A stretch of 64,000 bases of DNA from CAZOOM01 sp964460795 (GTDB lineage Bacteria; Omnitrophota; Omnitrophia; Omnitrophales; Aquincolibacteriaceae), in assembly GCA_964460795.1 (NCBI GenBank), contig CAYWRU010000009.1, positions 1-64,000 of the forward strand, in the 5' to 3' direction. The notes below the pieces were generated by a model that saw only the letters and a program-made list of their open reading frames with translations, did no database searches and was not told the origin of the DNA. Shown one piece after another: positions 1 through 8,443 of the stretch. Within the stretch, counting starts at the first letter, position 1. Every line of letters begins with the position of its first letter. The position numbers were made by a program, and so were the translations under genes.

Positions 1-3
1 AAT

Positions 4-52
4 TATGAGTCAACGATTACCTACTATGGTTACCTTTTAATATGAGTCAACG
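4..52. repeat. Short direct repeat at window edge
   Basis: The 12-mer TATGAGTCAACG occurs at 4-15 and again at 41-52, followed by ATTAC after 0 and 2 extra bases respectively. Nothing else is visible in the 79 bases downstream of the last gene. It could be the edge of a repeat array or an operator pair; the window ends too soon to tell. Confidence 0.4.
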
Positions 53-79
53 GGATTACGGTAAATCAGTGCCGTTCAC

Positions 80-652
80 CTAGGTACTGAGATCTCCCTC
101 CAAAATGCGCCGAAGCTCACGACTGATCGCCTCAATGTCCCTGCGCTCAGTCGGCGTAAGTTCAGGGATCAACTCATCGGAGGCAGACTGAATCATCTCA
201 TCCTCCGATGGTCCTTGCCCCATTAAGGAAGCCCCCTGAGGGGCTATCATCGCCTTTTCATGAATAGCTAAACGAAGCGAACCTTCTCTATCCTGGACAC
301 CATAGGAAAAAAATCGAATGGAGGCATTTTGAGCCATCCCCTTAGGGGCTTCAGCTGTCTGAATCCACTTTTCCAGCATAATCTCCTCTGATTCTGGAAT
401 AAAAATATAGGTCATGACAAGCGATGGATGCACCTTGGCCGCTCTCTCTGCATCTCGCAGCGTAAAAGTCAAATCAGCCGGATCACGAACTGGATTTAAG
501 ATTCGGACTAAAATACTCCTATCTTCACGATCCGCAAAAAGCCCCCAATCAGGTCCGGATAAAAAACTGGGGGGAAGAACCTCTACAGCGTCATGAGAAT
601 CCGTGACCGCTTGCTTTATAATTTGATTAAGGTGATAACCCGGAGGAAGCAT
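80..652 (-). CDS. Hypothetical protein, 190 aa
   Basis: I do not recognise a family. The product looks soluble and cytoplasmic: no signal peptide and no membrane helix. The middle part (about residues 45-125) has beta-like stretches such as ILVRILNPV and LVMTYIFIP. The last 30 residues look helical and charged. Its ATG overlaps the stop codon of the preceding gene (TAATG), so translation is probably coupled. It is the last gene visible in the long operon that begins at rplU. Because it follows a ParA-type and a MinD-like ATPase, a partner role in whatever those proteins position is possible, but that is inference only. Confidence 0.6.
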   Translation of the reverse strand: MLPPGYHLNQIIKQAVTDSHDAVEVLPPSFLSGPDWGLFADREDRSILVRILNPVRDPADLTFTLRDAERAAKVHPSLVMTYIFIPESEEIMLEKWIQTAEAPKGMAQNASIRFFSYGVQDREGSLRLAIHEKAMIAPQGASLMGQGPSEDEMIQSASDELIPELTPTERRDIEAISRELRRILEGDLST

Positions 653-912
653 TAAGCGCCTTGTTGATGAACTTCAGATCCAAAAACACCTGGCAGAATG
701 ACTCGTAAACTCTGAACAAACTCTTCCTTGATTTTTTCACAACCCGGGTTTCTCGAAAACCCCTGAATGGCCTGAAGTGCCGTAAACTGCAGAGAAGGAA
801 CATGGGCCTCTTGATAATATCCCAAGTAGCCCATCCAATTGATCTCAGTTCCAAGATGCCGAGAGACGAGATCAGAAAAACGCTCGTAAAGCTGTTCCCC
901 TACTGAACTCAT
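652..912 (-). CDS. Hypothetical small protein, 86 aa
   Basis: This small protein has no recognised family. It lacks a signal peptide and membrane helices and looks mostly helical (for example EQLYERFSDLVSRHLG near the start). It overlaps the upstream frame by ATGA and the downstream gene by TAATG, so it sits in a tightly coupled three-gene unit. The tight packing supports its being a real gene despite its length. Another frame covers almost the same bases (627-854) but lacks this coupling and looks like a shadow. Confidence 0.55.
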   Translation of the reverse strand: MSSVGEQLYERFSDLVSRHLGTEINWMGYLGYYQEAHVPSLQFTALQAIQGFSRNPGCEKIKEEFVQSLRVILPGVFGSEVHQQGA

Positions 913-1502
913 CTGCAGCCCTTTAAATNNNNNNNNNNTCCCAGCTCCGCACCTGCAGAAGCACGACGAATCTTTTTGATCATTCGGTAGGCAGTTTCAA
1001 GAGAAGCCGTCGATTCATCCGTAACGATGATCATCCGGTCAAGAACCGAATAAAGAATCTCAGGTATGGCGGTGGATAAAGAGGGAAGATCAAAAAAAAT
1101 GGCTTCCGAATGTGCTTCTGGAGACAGAGTGCCAAACTGCCTCCCGCTTCGCGCACTGATTTCTTCCCATTGGGCTGGGGAAAGTGAAATAAACTGCAGA
1201 CACTCTTGGTTCAAAGGCGTAGCAGGGGTTGAAAATGACGACTCGATTTTATCAGCTGGGACTTGAAGTCCCAAAACAGTTGTTGGAATTTTCATCCCCG
1301 CCAACTGATACGCAAGCCATCGGGTAACCGAGCTTGATAAGGAGGATGCCGTGGCATCCCAAAGACACACGCAGGAAATGCCTTTCAAGCGCGGAGGAAT
1401 GATTTCCTTGATCACGGAGTCATGCGGAAGAATCTCGCGCCTTTTTTCAAAAAGCGATGAGACATCGCTAAGTCCTCGCTGAAGTTTTCGTTCATCGCTC
1501 AT
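909..1502 (-). CDS. MinD/ParA-like protein, interrupted by an N gap
   Basis: The visible part (about 190 residues) resembles a degenerate MinD/FlhG-type P-loop protein. The segment reading RMIIVTDESTASLETAYRMI corresponds to the conserved MinD stretch just before the helix that packs on the nucleotide site. I see no Walker A motif in the N-terminal part, so it may not hydrolyse ATP. Ten N at 929-938 interrupt the gene, and the frame after them (LKGCR) cannot be trusted; the true C-terminus may be longer. It starts 5 bases after the parA-like gene ends, which suggests the two act together, perhaps as a heterodimer or an adaptor. Confidence 0.5.
   Translation of the reverse strand: MSDERKLQRGLSDVSSLFEKRREILPHDSVIKEIIPPRLKGISCVCLWDATASSLSSSVTRWLAYQLAGMKIPTTVLGLQVPADKIESSFSTPATPLNQECLQFISLSPAQWEEISARSGRQFGTLSPEAHSEAIFFDLPSLSTAIPEILYSVLDRMIIVTDESTASLETAYRMIKKIRRASAGAELGXXXXLKGCR
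929..938. other. Assembly gap (10 N)
   Basis: Ten undetermined bases lie inside the MinD-like gene. Gap size is likely nominal, so the reading frame of the last few codons is unknown. Confidence 0.95.
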
Positions 1503-1506
1503 CAGA

Positions 1507-2607
1507 TCACGCTATTTCTAAAAGCGAATCGTGAGTCCCAAAGGCATTAGCTGTTTGAGTCGGTTGATAAGGATCGATTTGCCACTCCCCATCGACAATC
1601 AATTTGTATCGGTAGGTTCCGGGCACAAGAGGTACAACCTTTTGCCACAAACCATCCGTATCGCGACGCACCATAAGTTCCGGGATCCAGTGATTAAAAT
1701 CACCGACAATTTCCACATACTTGGCATCCTGGAACACGGCTTGAAATAAAATGCCCCCTGGAACACGTTTAGGTCCGTATTTTTGACGGGCCGCACTCAT
1801 CCAACCCAATTCTTCTTCCGGAAGTTTCCGGTTCCAATCCCGCTCCAAATACTCCATGGCTAAATTTAAATAATCCTGGAACGCTCCCGAGCTCTGATCA
1901 TAATCCACCACGCTTTTTCCTGCACTGGCTGCCTCTTTTAAAATGACCGACTCATGAATAATGGAGGTAAAGAGATTTTCTCCAAAGTGGAGCTTGACCT
2001 CATCATAGACTTCTTTGGCAAACTTGGTCCGCGCGTCAAAAATGGTAAGTAACGCATGAACATTGAGGGCGTTCTCCCGCTGCTGATTGGCAAGCTCAAT
2101 GGTTTCAGAAATCTTGGCAAGACCATGAAGCGAGAAAAAGGAAGGCTCGACGGGAATGATGACCTCATCGGATGCTTCTAAAGCGTTAAAGGTCAAAAGC
2201 CCCAGATTAGGGGGACAATCCAAAAGAATATAATCGTAGGAATTTTCTTTTCTAAATAATTCTTTAAGGGCCTGGCGAAGTCTTTTTTCCCGTTCCGGGG
2301 CATGGACAAGTTCTTCTTCAAGCGCACTCAAAATCTCATAGGACGGAAGAATATCGAGAAAAGGATTTACCGTCTGAATGACGCTTTCAAGCGGCGGACG
2401 TAATTCCTCGCACGGGCTCAAGAGATCATACAAACTATAGGAAAGCTTTCGGGCATCAAATCCAAATCCGCAGGTGGAATGCCCCTGAGGGTCCATATCA
2501 ATTAGAAGAATTTTCTTCTGCAGAAGAGCCAGCGTAGCAGAGAGATTGATAGCGCTCGTGGTCTTTCCGCATCCCCCTTTTTGATTCGCTACCGCTATGA
2601 CTCTCAA
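1507..2607 (-). CDS. ParA-family ATPase fused to a C-terminal glycogen-binding (AMPK/CBM48-like) domain
   Basis: The N-terminal 270 residues form a standard ParA/Soj ATPase: deviant Walker A KGGCGKTT, then IDMDPQGHST, and Walker B YILLDCPPNLG. ParA proteins make ATP-dependent gradients on nucleoid or membrane that position cargo. The last 90 residues are an E-set carbohydrate-binding domain of the AMPK-beta/CBM48 kind (VEIVGDFNHW, then GLWQKVVPL, PGTYRYKLIVDGEW, ending in SLLEI). Key tryptophans of the sugar site (FNHW, DGLW) are present. I chose the TTG at 2607 because GGAG lies 7 bases upstream and the protein then begins MRVIAVANQKGG as is usual. An upstream TTG at 2655 would add 16 residues. 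The fusion suggests positioning of glycogen or another glucan body; that is inference. Confidence 0.85.
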   Translation of the reverse strand: MRVIAVANQKGGCGKTTSAINLSATLALLQKKILLIDMDPQGHSTCGFGFDARKLSYSLYDLLSPCEELRPPLESVIQTVNPFLDILPSYEILSALEEELVHAPEREKRLRQALKELFRKENSYDYILLDCPPNLGLLTFNALEASDEVIIPVEPSFFSLHGLAKISETIELANQQRENALNVHALLTIFDARTKFAKEVYDEVKLHFGENLFTSIIHESVILKEAASAGKSVVDYDQSSGAFQDYLNLAMEYLERDWNRKLPEEELGWMSAARQKYGPKRVPGGILFQAVFQDAKYVEIVGDFNHWIPELMVRRDTDGLWQKVVPLVPGTYRYKLIVDGEWQIDPYQPTQTANAFGTHDSLLEIA

Positions 2608-2713
2608 AACATCACTCCGAATGAATCTTGGGCTTGTGCCTGAATAGGAGATCAAACCCTGCTTATGAATCCGTTAAAACCCGTTTAGATTTAACGGCAA
2701 ACTCGGAGGAACC

Positions 2714-3247
2714 TTAAGTCTGGTGCGAAGTTACCGTGACCGGGATAGGGACAGGCTGGGCCGATGGTGCAGGCGCTGCATTTTTGCGGCGCACACTCTG
2801 AAGAGTAGATAAAACCTTAAAGAAATTTTCTCGCTCAACCCGGTGGTCTGAAGGATCCATACGGACCGTTTTCCAGGGTATATTCCCCCCAAGGCCCTGG
2901 GCACGATCCTGAAAAAGGCCTTTGACCTTCACGTGAACTCCTCCTGGGATTTCAACAACGCTAAACGTTAAACGAGTCCGGCGATCATACTGTTGATAGA
3001 GGATATGCCTAAACATCCCACGGGATCGGCGCACCGAATCTTCCACCCAATTGGTTTCAATCCATCCCTCTTCAGGCTTTTCCTTATGGATCTTTGCAAA
3101 TTCCTGAGCGGTTTGCTTCATGGCCTCCCAAGCCTCCGGAACTGCAACTCCCACAATATCATCTTCCATAGAGGCATGGGCCCGATCCGGAATCAAAAAT
3201 AAAAAGAGAAACACGGATACCAAAAAACAAAATCGAATATTCTTCAT
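2714..3247 (-). CDS. Secreted protein, possibly BamC-like
   Basis: This 177-residue exported protein begins with a clear signal peptide (MKNIRFCFLV, a hydrophobic core, then AHASMEDD). The mature part has an alternating beta pattern including EGWIETNWVED, TRLTFSVVEI and GGVHVKVKGL, which recalls the helix-grip repeats of BamC/NlpB-type outer-membrane lipoproteins. There is no lipobox cysteine. That likeness is weak. The tail is rich in Ala and Pro. I prefer the ATG at 3247 over an upstream in-frame ATG at 3322 because it gives a proper signal peptide, has a purine-rich CTGGGGA ahead of it, and leaves 16 bases after the preceding gene. Confidence 0.6.
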   Translation of the reverse strand: MKNIRFCFLVSVFLFLFLIPDRAHASMEDDIVGVAVPEAWEAMKQTAQEFAKIHKEKPEEGWIETNWVEDSVRRSRGMFRHILYQQYDRRTRLTFSVVEIPGGVHVKVKGLFQDRAQGLGGNIPWKTVRMDPSDHRVERENFFKVLSTLQSVRRKNAAPAPSAQPVPIPVTVTSHQT

Positions 3248-3263
3248 AAAATTTCCCCAGGAT

Positions 3264-4211
3264 TTAAAAATCAATGAGCCGCTCAACGGGAACCACGCCC
3301 ACGGCCTCAGAACTTTCATCAATCACCACGGCGAAAGACTGCCGCTTTTGTTGGAGCGTTAAAAAAGCATGCTCAATAGACGCCGCGGTTGGCAAGAAAA
3401 TGGGCGCTCGCAAATATTCCCGCAGCGGCTTCTTATCATCCGCTTCAAAAAGTAAATCATAAACATAAACCATTCCCATGACAATTGAAGGTATTTCTTC
3501 ATAAACCAAAATCATTCGAACCGCATTTTTTCGCGCTAAAGCTTTTATTTCGCCCACCGTAGACGTCACAAGGTCCACTTTACTCACCTTTTCAAGCGGG
3601 ATCATGACAGAATCAATCTGGATTTTTTCGAAATCTAAGATCGTATTAATCATCTTCCGCTCATGGGGCTCTAAAACGCCGCTTTGCGCGCTCTCTTCAA
3701 TAAGAAGTCGCAATTCATTTTGAGAAACAAAAATATTTTTGTGCATCACCGAGCGAAAACGTCCGAGTAAACGATCCACAGTCCGCATGAGAAGCCGCAC
3801 CGGCCAGTGGAGCGCCTTCACAATCCCCTCAAGGATCCATGCAGAAAATAACAGGTAACCCGAAGGACGGAGCCGCCCAAGATCCTTGGGGATCATTTCT
3901 CCAAAAATCAGAAAGACTGGAATAAAGAACGCCGTAACCACCCATTCATTACGAATATGAAGATATTCTTCAAAAAAGACGGTGAGGGCCGCCGTAGCTG
4001 TGATATTCACGAGATTATTTAGAATCAGAATTGTGGTAAGAAACTCCTGACTCTTATGGTAGAGACGCACCACCTGCGACGCGGCCGGATTGCCGCTATC
4101 TGCCCGATGACGCATCTTCATTTTATTACTGGAGACAAAAGCCATTTCCGATCCGGAAAAAAATGCAGATAGAAGCAGGCAAATAAAAATGATCAATGCC
4201 AGAAAGGTCAT
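3264..4211 (-). CDS. CNNM/CBS-domain membrane protein (HlyC/CorC family), short form
   Basis: This is a cation-transport-associated membrane protein of the CNNM/DUF21 family. Residues 1-140 hold about four membrane segments with the family signature LSAFFSGSEMAF near the start and FGEMIPKDLG in the middle. A CBS-domain pair follows from about residue 190 to the end. The C-terminal CorC_HlyC domain found in full-length members is missing. The partner gene directly upstream has it, and the two overlap by ATGA. The pair may form a hetero-oligomeric Mg2+ or Co2+ exporter, as proposed for adjacent CNNM genes elsewhere; transport has not been shown here. Confidence 0.85.
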   Translation of the reverse strand: MTFLALIIFICLLLSAFFSGSEMAFVSSNKMKMRHRADSGNPAASQVVRLYHKSQEFLTTILILNNLVNITATAALTVFFEEYLHIRNEWVVTAFFIPVFLIFGEMIPKDLGRLRPSGYLLFSAWILEGIVKALHWPVRLLMRTVDRLLGRFRSVMHKNIFVSQNELRLLIEESAQSGVLEPHERKMINTILDFEKIQIDSVMIPLEKVSKVDLVTSTVGEIKALARKNAVRMILVYEEIPSIVMGMVYVYDLLFEADDKKPLREYLRAPIFLPTAASIEHAFLTLQQKRQSFAVVIDESSEAVGVVPVERLIDF

Positions 4212-5443
4212 GGATTCACCCTCAAGATCACGCTCCGGATGTAGCGCTGACGAATCACTTCATGGACACGGACTTCACATCCTGAAAGCTTCAATTCTTT
4301 TCCTTTTTCCGGCACCGCACCGAGACGCTCCAAGATGAGCCCGCCCAAAGTAGTAGCTTCTTCCGCCTCAAGTCGAAGATGAAATTCCTCATTGAGCGCA
4401 GAAAGCGGCATTTTTGCTTCAATCAAATACTCATGATATCCGTAAGGCCGGACCGGATTCTCTACCACCGCATATTCATCGTAAAATTCTCCAAACACTT
4501 CTTCGAGAATATCTTCTAAAGTCACAATTCCGGCCGTGCCGCCAAATTCATCCACACAAACAGCAAAATCCTGTTTTTTGGAGCGAAATTCCGCTAACAG
4601 ATCATCCACTCGCTTGGCTTCGGGTACAAAAATAGGCTGCTTGATCAACCCCGTCAGATCCCGGGCTTCACTCAACACATAATCCTGAACCGATAAGACG
4701 CCCAGAATATTATCCATAGATCCCTTGCAGACCGGAAAGCGCGTGTGATGATGCTGCCGGATGAGCTCAAAATGTTTTTCAACGGAGTCTTCCACATCCA
4801 GCCCATACACCCTGACTCTCGGTGTCATGATTTCCCGGACCGGCCTCGCACCCATTTCAAATATTTTCTGAATCATCTTCCTCTCCTGATGATCCAAAAT
4901 CCCCTCTTCTTCGCCGACTTTGACCATGGCCTGAAGTTCTTCTCCTGAGATCGTTTCCGAAGATGAACTTTTTTCCTTCACCATGCGAGTGATAAACCAA
5001 TCGGAAACACCTCGCACTCCATTTAATACCGGGGTCATCAACCAAGCAAAAACCGCCAGCGGAATAGAATTGATCAAAGCAATGAGTTCATTTTCACGGA
5101 CCGCCAGAATTTTGGGGAAAATTTCTCCGAATAAAATAAGCAGCAGCGTAAATACTGCCAGAGTCGGCGCAATGCCTGCGGGCCCAAACCATTTGAGCGC
5201 CAGCAAAGTGGCAATGGAAGTAGCGAGCGTATTAACAAATAGATTCCCTAATAAGATAGTCCCTAGCACCTTGCGGGGATGGTCCAAATGAAAGGCAATC
5301 CATCGATAGGCTTTGGGTCGTGCCTTCTGCAGCCTTGATTTTTCAATTCGCGAAAGAGAAAAAAGCGCCGTCTCAGACGAGGAAAAAAAAGCGGAAAGCG
5401 CTAAAAGACCGGCCAAAGAAAGCAGCGGTAGCCAATTATCCAC
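4208..5443 (-). CDS. CNNM/CorC-family membrane protein, full length
   Basis: This 411-residue protein has the complete architecture: DUF21/CNNM membrane domain (about 1-180, with LSAFFSSSETALFSLS and LFGEIFPK), a CBS pair (about 200-325, with REIMTPRV and VDEFGGTAGIVTLEDILEE), and a CorC_HlyC domain at the end. Members are linked to Mg2+/Co2+ efflux or resistance. The GTG at 5443 is the best start because AAGGAG lies 6 bases before it; a TTG at 5449 would directly touch that ribosome-binding site. It overlaps the end of nadD by 8 bases and is followed by a shorter paralogue. Confidence 0.88.
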   Translation of the reverse strand: MDNWLPLLSLAGLLALSAFFSSSETALFSLSRIEKSRLQKARPKAYRWIAFHLDHPRKVLGTILLGNLFVNTLATSIATLLALKWFGPAGIAPTLAVFTLLLILFGEIFPKILAVRENELIALINSIPLAVFAWLMTPVLNGVRGVSDWFITRMVKEKSSSSETISGEELQAMVKVGEEEGILDHQERKMIQKIFEMGARPVREIMTPRVRVYGLDVEDSVEKHFELIRQHHHTRFPVCKGSMDNILGVLSVQDYVLSEARDLTGLIKQPIFVPEAKRVDDLLAEFRSKKQDFAVCVDEFGGTAGIVTLEDILEEVFGEFYDEYAVVENPVRPYGYHEYLIEAKMPLSALNEEFHLRLEAEEATTLGGLILERLGAVPEKGKELKLSGCEVRVHEVIRQRYIRSVILRVNP

Positions 5444-6035
5444 GGCCAACTCCTTGCTTTGTCATTCCATAAAGCCGATGTTTTTTGATATAGGTCAAAA
5501 CTTTTTCAGGCAAAAACCTTGCCAAAGCCCGCTGATTTTTAGATCGAAGCGCCTCTCGCACTTGAGTCGATGACACAGGATGGGATTTCATTCGAATGAC
5601 TTGATCTGCCGCATTCCAAAGTTTTACGGATGAGCCTCTCGGTGCGACAAGAAGCGACGAAATTTTCCGGATATCGTTCGGACATTTCCATCGGGGAAAA
5701 GACCTGTAAGAATCCAACCCTAAAATTAGATAGCGTTCTGCCGCAGGAAATTGCTTCGCAAAATGTCGGAGGGTATGAATCGTATAAGAAATTTTTTTTT
5801 GTTTAATTTCCCAATTGCTAACTTTTTCATTCTTTGAGGGATTGACGGCTAAGCGCACCATATTCAAACGGTCTTTGGCGGAAACCTGAGAAAGTCTTTG
5901 GATTTTATGCGGCGAGCAAAAGGCAGGAATAAAACAAATACGCGTCAGCCCAAATTGTTTCCGGGCCGCGCGGGCGATTGCAAGATGCCCTTTATGAATC
6001 GGATCGAAAGATCCTCCCAAAAAACCAATTTTCAT
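5436..6035 (-). CDS. nadD: Nicotinate-nucleotide adenylyltransferase
   Basis: NadD transfers AMP from ATP to nicotinate mononucleotide in NAD synthesis. The nucleotidyltransferase signature GGSFDPIHKGH begins at residue 7, and the second motif SSTQVREAL sits near residue 160. The length of about 199 residues fits the family. I place the start at ATG 6035; a GTG two codons upstream (6041) is also open. The gene follows proA after 13 bases. The order obg-proB-proA-nadD is common in bacteria and supports the assignment. Confidence 0.93.
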   Translation of the reverse strand: MKIGFLGGSFDPIHKGHLAIARAARKQFGLTRICFIPAFCSPHKIQRLSQVSAKDRLNMVRLAVNPSKNEKVSNWEIKQKKISYTIHTLRHFAKQFPAAERYLILGLDSYRSFPRWKCPNDIRKISSLLVAPRGSSVKLWNAADQVIRMKSHPVSSTQVREALRSKNQRALARFLPEKVLTYIKKHRLYGMTKQGVGRG

Positions 6036-6048
6036 ACCCACTCATTTT

Positions 6049-7335
6049 CTACTTACGGATCTGCCCGCTTCCTTCCACCACAAATTTATAAGACGTGAGT
6101 CCTTCAAGCCCCATGGGGCCCCGCGCATGAATTTTATCGGTTGAAATTCCAATCTCCGCACCAAACCCAAACTCAAATCCGTCGGAGAAACGTGTGGAAG
6201 CATTCACCATCACCGAAGCCGAATCCACCACTTGTTTAAATTGTTCAGCAACTTTGGAATTTTCGGTCACAATCGCATCCGTATGGCCAGAACCAAAGGT
6301 TTGGATATGCTGAATGGCCTCTTCCACATTTTTAACGACCTTCACCGCAAGGATTTTATCCAAAAACTCATGCCCAAAATCATTCCCCTTAGCTTTTCGG
6401 GCCCAAGGAAGCATTTGGCACACGGTCTTATCCCCGCGAATTTCGCATCCACCTTCACGAAGTTTGGAGCCAAGAGAATTTAAAAAAGTTTTAGCGACCG
6501 ATTCATTCACCAAAAGGGTTTCCGTTGCATTACAAACTCCGGGACGCTGCATTTTTGCGTTGTAGACAATTGCTTCAGCCTTTTTGAGATCCGCAGCCTT
6601 GTCGACATAGATATGACAAACCCCTTGATAATGCTTCACCACCGGAATGCGGGACATTCGGACTACTTTTCGGATCAAATCTTCTCCGCCACGAGGAATG
6701 ACCAAATTGATTTTATTTTCTTGTTGAAGAAGAATATCCACGGCCTTTCGGTCCGTCGTTTTCACCAAACTTACACACGCTGAAGAGAGATTGAACCCTT
6801 TGAGTACGGATTCAAAGACAGCTGTCAGTGCCCGATTGGAATAAAAGGCTTCACGCCCTCCACGCAAAATCATGGCATTGCCGCTTTTCAGCCCCAGGGC
6901 CGCACAATCCACTGTCACATTCGGACGCGACTCATAAATAATTAAAATAACTCCGAGCGGCACCGTCACCTTGGAAATATGAAGTCCATTCGGCCGGTCC
7001 CACTCGGTTTGAATCTTACCAATAGGATCCACGAGATCTCGAACGGTCTCAACTCCTTTTGCTATATCCCGGATGCGCGACTCACTCAGCGTAAGCCGGT
7101 CGATCATGGCACTTGATAGCCCGTCTTGCCGCGCCCGCTTTAAATCCTTGGCATTCATCCGAAGAATCGCCGAAGTTTGTTTGATCAATTCTTCTGCAAC
7201 GCGGTCCAAGATTTGATTTTTGGTTTTCGTCTTCAGTCGAGCGAGTTCCCGCGAAGCCTTGACGGACTCCGCAACCATTTTTTCCACCATTGAATTGAGT
7301 GAATTTCTATTTTCCATAAATCCCTGTTTACGCAT
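6049..7335 (-). CDS. proA: Gamma-glutamyl phosphate reductase
   Basis: ProA reduces gamma-glutamyl phosphate to the semialdehyde, the second step of proline synthesis, using NADPH. The 428-residue protein matches the family along its length; the catalytic cysteine lies in QRPGVCNATETLLV. Two starts are possible: ATG 7335, which overlaps the end of proB by 8 bases, and ATG 7317, which has AGGG four bases upstream. The neighbouring proB supplies its substrate. Confidence 0.95.
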   Translation of the reverse strand: MRKQGFMENRNSLNSMVEKMVAESVKASRELARLKTKTKNQILDRVAEELIKQTSAILRMNAKDLKRARQDGLSSAMIDRLTLSESRIRDIAKGVETVRDLVDPIGKIQTEWDRPNGLHISKVTVPLGVILIIYESRPNVTVDCAALGLKSGNAMILRGGREAFYSNRALTAVFESVLKGFNLSSACVSLVKTTDRKAVDILLQQENKINLVIPRGGEDLIRKVVRMSRIPVVKHYQGVCHIYVDKAADLKKAEAIVYNAKMQRPGVCNATETLLVNESVAKTFLNSLGSKLREGGCEIRGDKTVCQMLPWARKAKGNDFGHEFLDKILAVKVVKNVEEAIQHIQTFGSGHTDAIVTENSKVAEQFKQVVDSASVMVNASTRFSDGFEFGFGAEIGISTDKIHARGPMGLEGLTSYKFVVEGSGQIRK

Positions 7336-8443
7336 CCCAAATCAGAAGATCGTTCCGATGGATGACCTCCGAAGACGCCGCAGATCCCAAGATCGCTTGA
7401 ATTTCAGAAGATTTTTTCCCCATGACCTGATCCAGTTCCGTACGATTAAAACGTGTGACTCCGCGGCCAAAAATTGTCCCATCCGCAGTGGCAAGCTCCA
7501 CCACATCTTGTTTCTTAAAATCACCCTTCGATTTTTTAACTCCGGTCGCTAAAAGGCTTCGTTTTCCCTCTCGAAGTGCCTGAAATGCTCCGTTATCTAC
7601 CACCAAGGTCCCTTTTCGCGGAGCGGTAAAGGCAATCCATTCCTTGCGGGCATTATGGGGTTTGGCCCCTGCCACAAATAAAGTTCCTACATCTTCCCCG
7701 CGAAGTGCCCGAGATAGAATTCCTTCTTCGTGTCCATTCACAATGAGGAGCGAAACCCCCAGCCGCATGGCAACGCGCGCAGCTTCTAATTTTGCACGCA
7801 TGCCGCCAACCGTCCGTTCTTTTTTTGTATCTTTCAAATGCTTGACCAGTTCCTGATCGATTTCCCGGCCCGAATTAACCTGCCGAAGCCGCGTACCGTC
7901 CCGGAGAAAAAATCCATCCACATCCGAAAGAATAATCAAAAGATCGGCATGCATCAGATGCGAGACATGCACCGAGAGAATGTCATTGTCGCCAAAAGCA
8001 ATTTCCTCGGTCGCCACGGTATCATTTTCATTAATAATAGGAAGAGCTTCCATCTTAAATAATTCTTCCAAAGTATTCCTCGCAGCGAGAAACCTATCAC
8101 GATCTTCGATCCCGTCACGCGTCAAAAGGACCTGCGCGGTCTTCACTTCGTGGTCCGCAAAACACTGTTCATAAGCATGCATTAATTTCCCCTGACCAAT
8201 GGCCGCACAAGCCTGAAGCTGTGAAAGGGATTTCGGACGTTTGCGGAGGCCGATGGTCTCCATACCGTACGCAATGGCGCCGGAACTAACGAGAGCCACC
8301 TTCTTATCCAAAGACTTTATGGCGACCACATCCCGAACAAGCCGCTCCAGATGAGCGCGCGAGATCCTCCCCTGGGAGGAGGTCAAAATACTCGTCCCAA
8401 CCTTGACTACAATCCGGTCAATATGTTTTAAGGCCTCACGCAT
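7328..8443 (-). CDS. proB: Glutamate 5-kinase with PUA domain
   Basis: ProB phosphorylates glutamate, the first and feedback-regulated step of proline synthesis. The amino-acid kinase domain begins with IVVKVGTSILT and includes SSGAIAYG, INENDTV, FGDND and a lysine-containing TVGGMRAKLEAAR. A PUA domain fills the last 100 residues. The chosen ATG at 8443 has AAGGA upstream and overlaps obg by 8 bases; an earlier in-frame ATG at 8497 would overlap by 62 and adds only a basic tail. Confidence 0.94.
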   Translation of the reverse strand: MREALKHIDRIVVKVGTSILTSSQGRISRAHLERLVRDVVAIKSLDKKVALVSSGAIAYGMETIGLRKRPKSLSQLQACAAIGQGKLMHAYEQCFADHEVKTAQVLLTRDGIEDRDRFLAARNTLEELFKMEALPIINENDTVATEEIAFGDNDILSVHVSHLMHADLLIILSDVDGFFLRDGTRLRQVNSGREIDQELVKHLKDTKKERTVGGMRAKLEAARVAMRLGVSLLIVNGHEEGILSRALRGEDVGTLFVAGAKPHNARKEWIAFTAPRKGTLVVDNGAFQALREGKRSLLATGVKKSKGDFKKQDVVELATADGTIFGRGVTRFNRTELDQVMGKKSSEIQAILGSAASSEVIHRNDLLIWDA

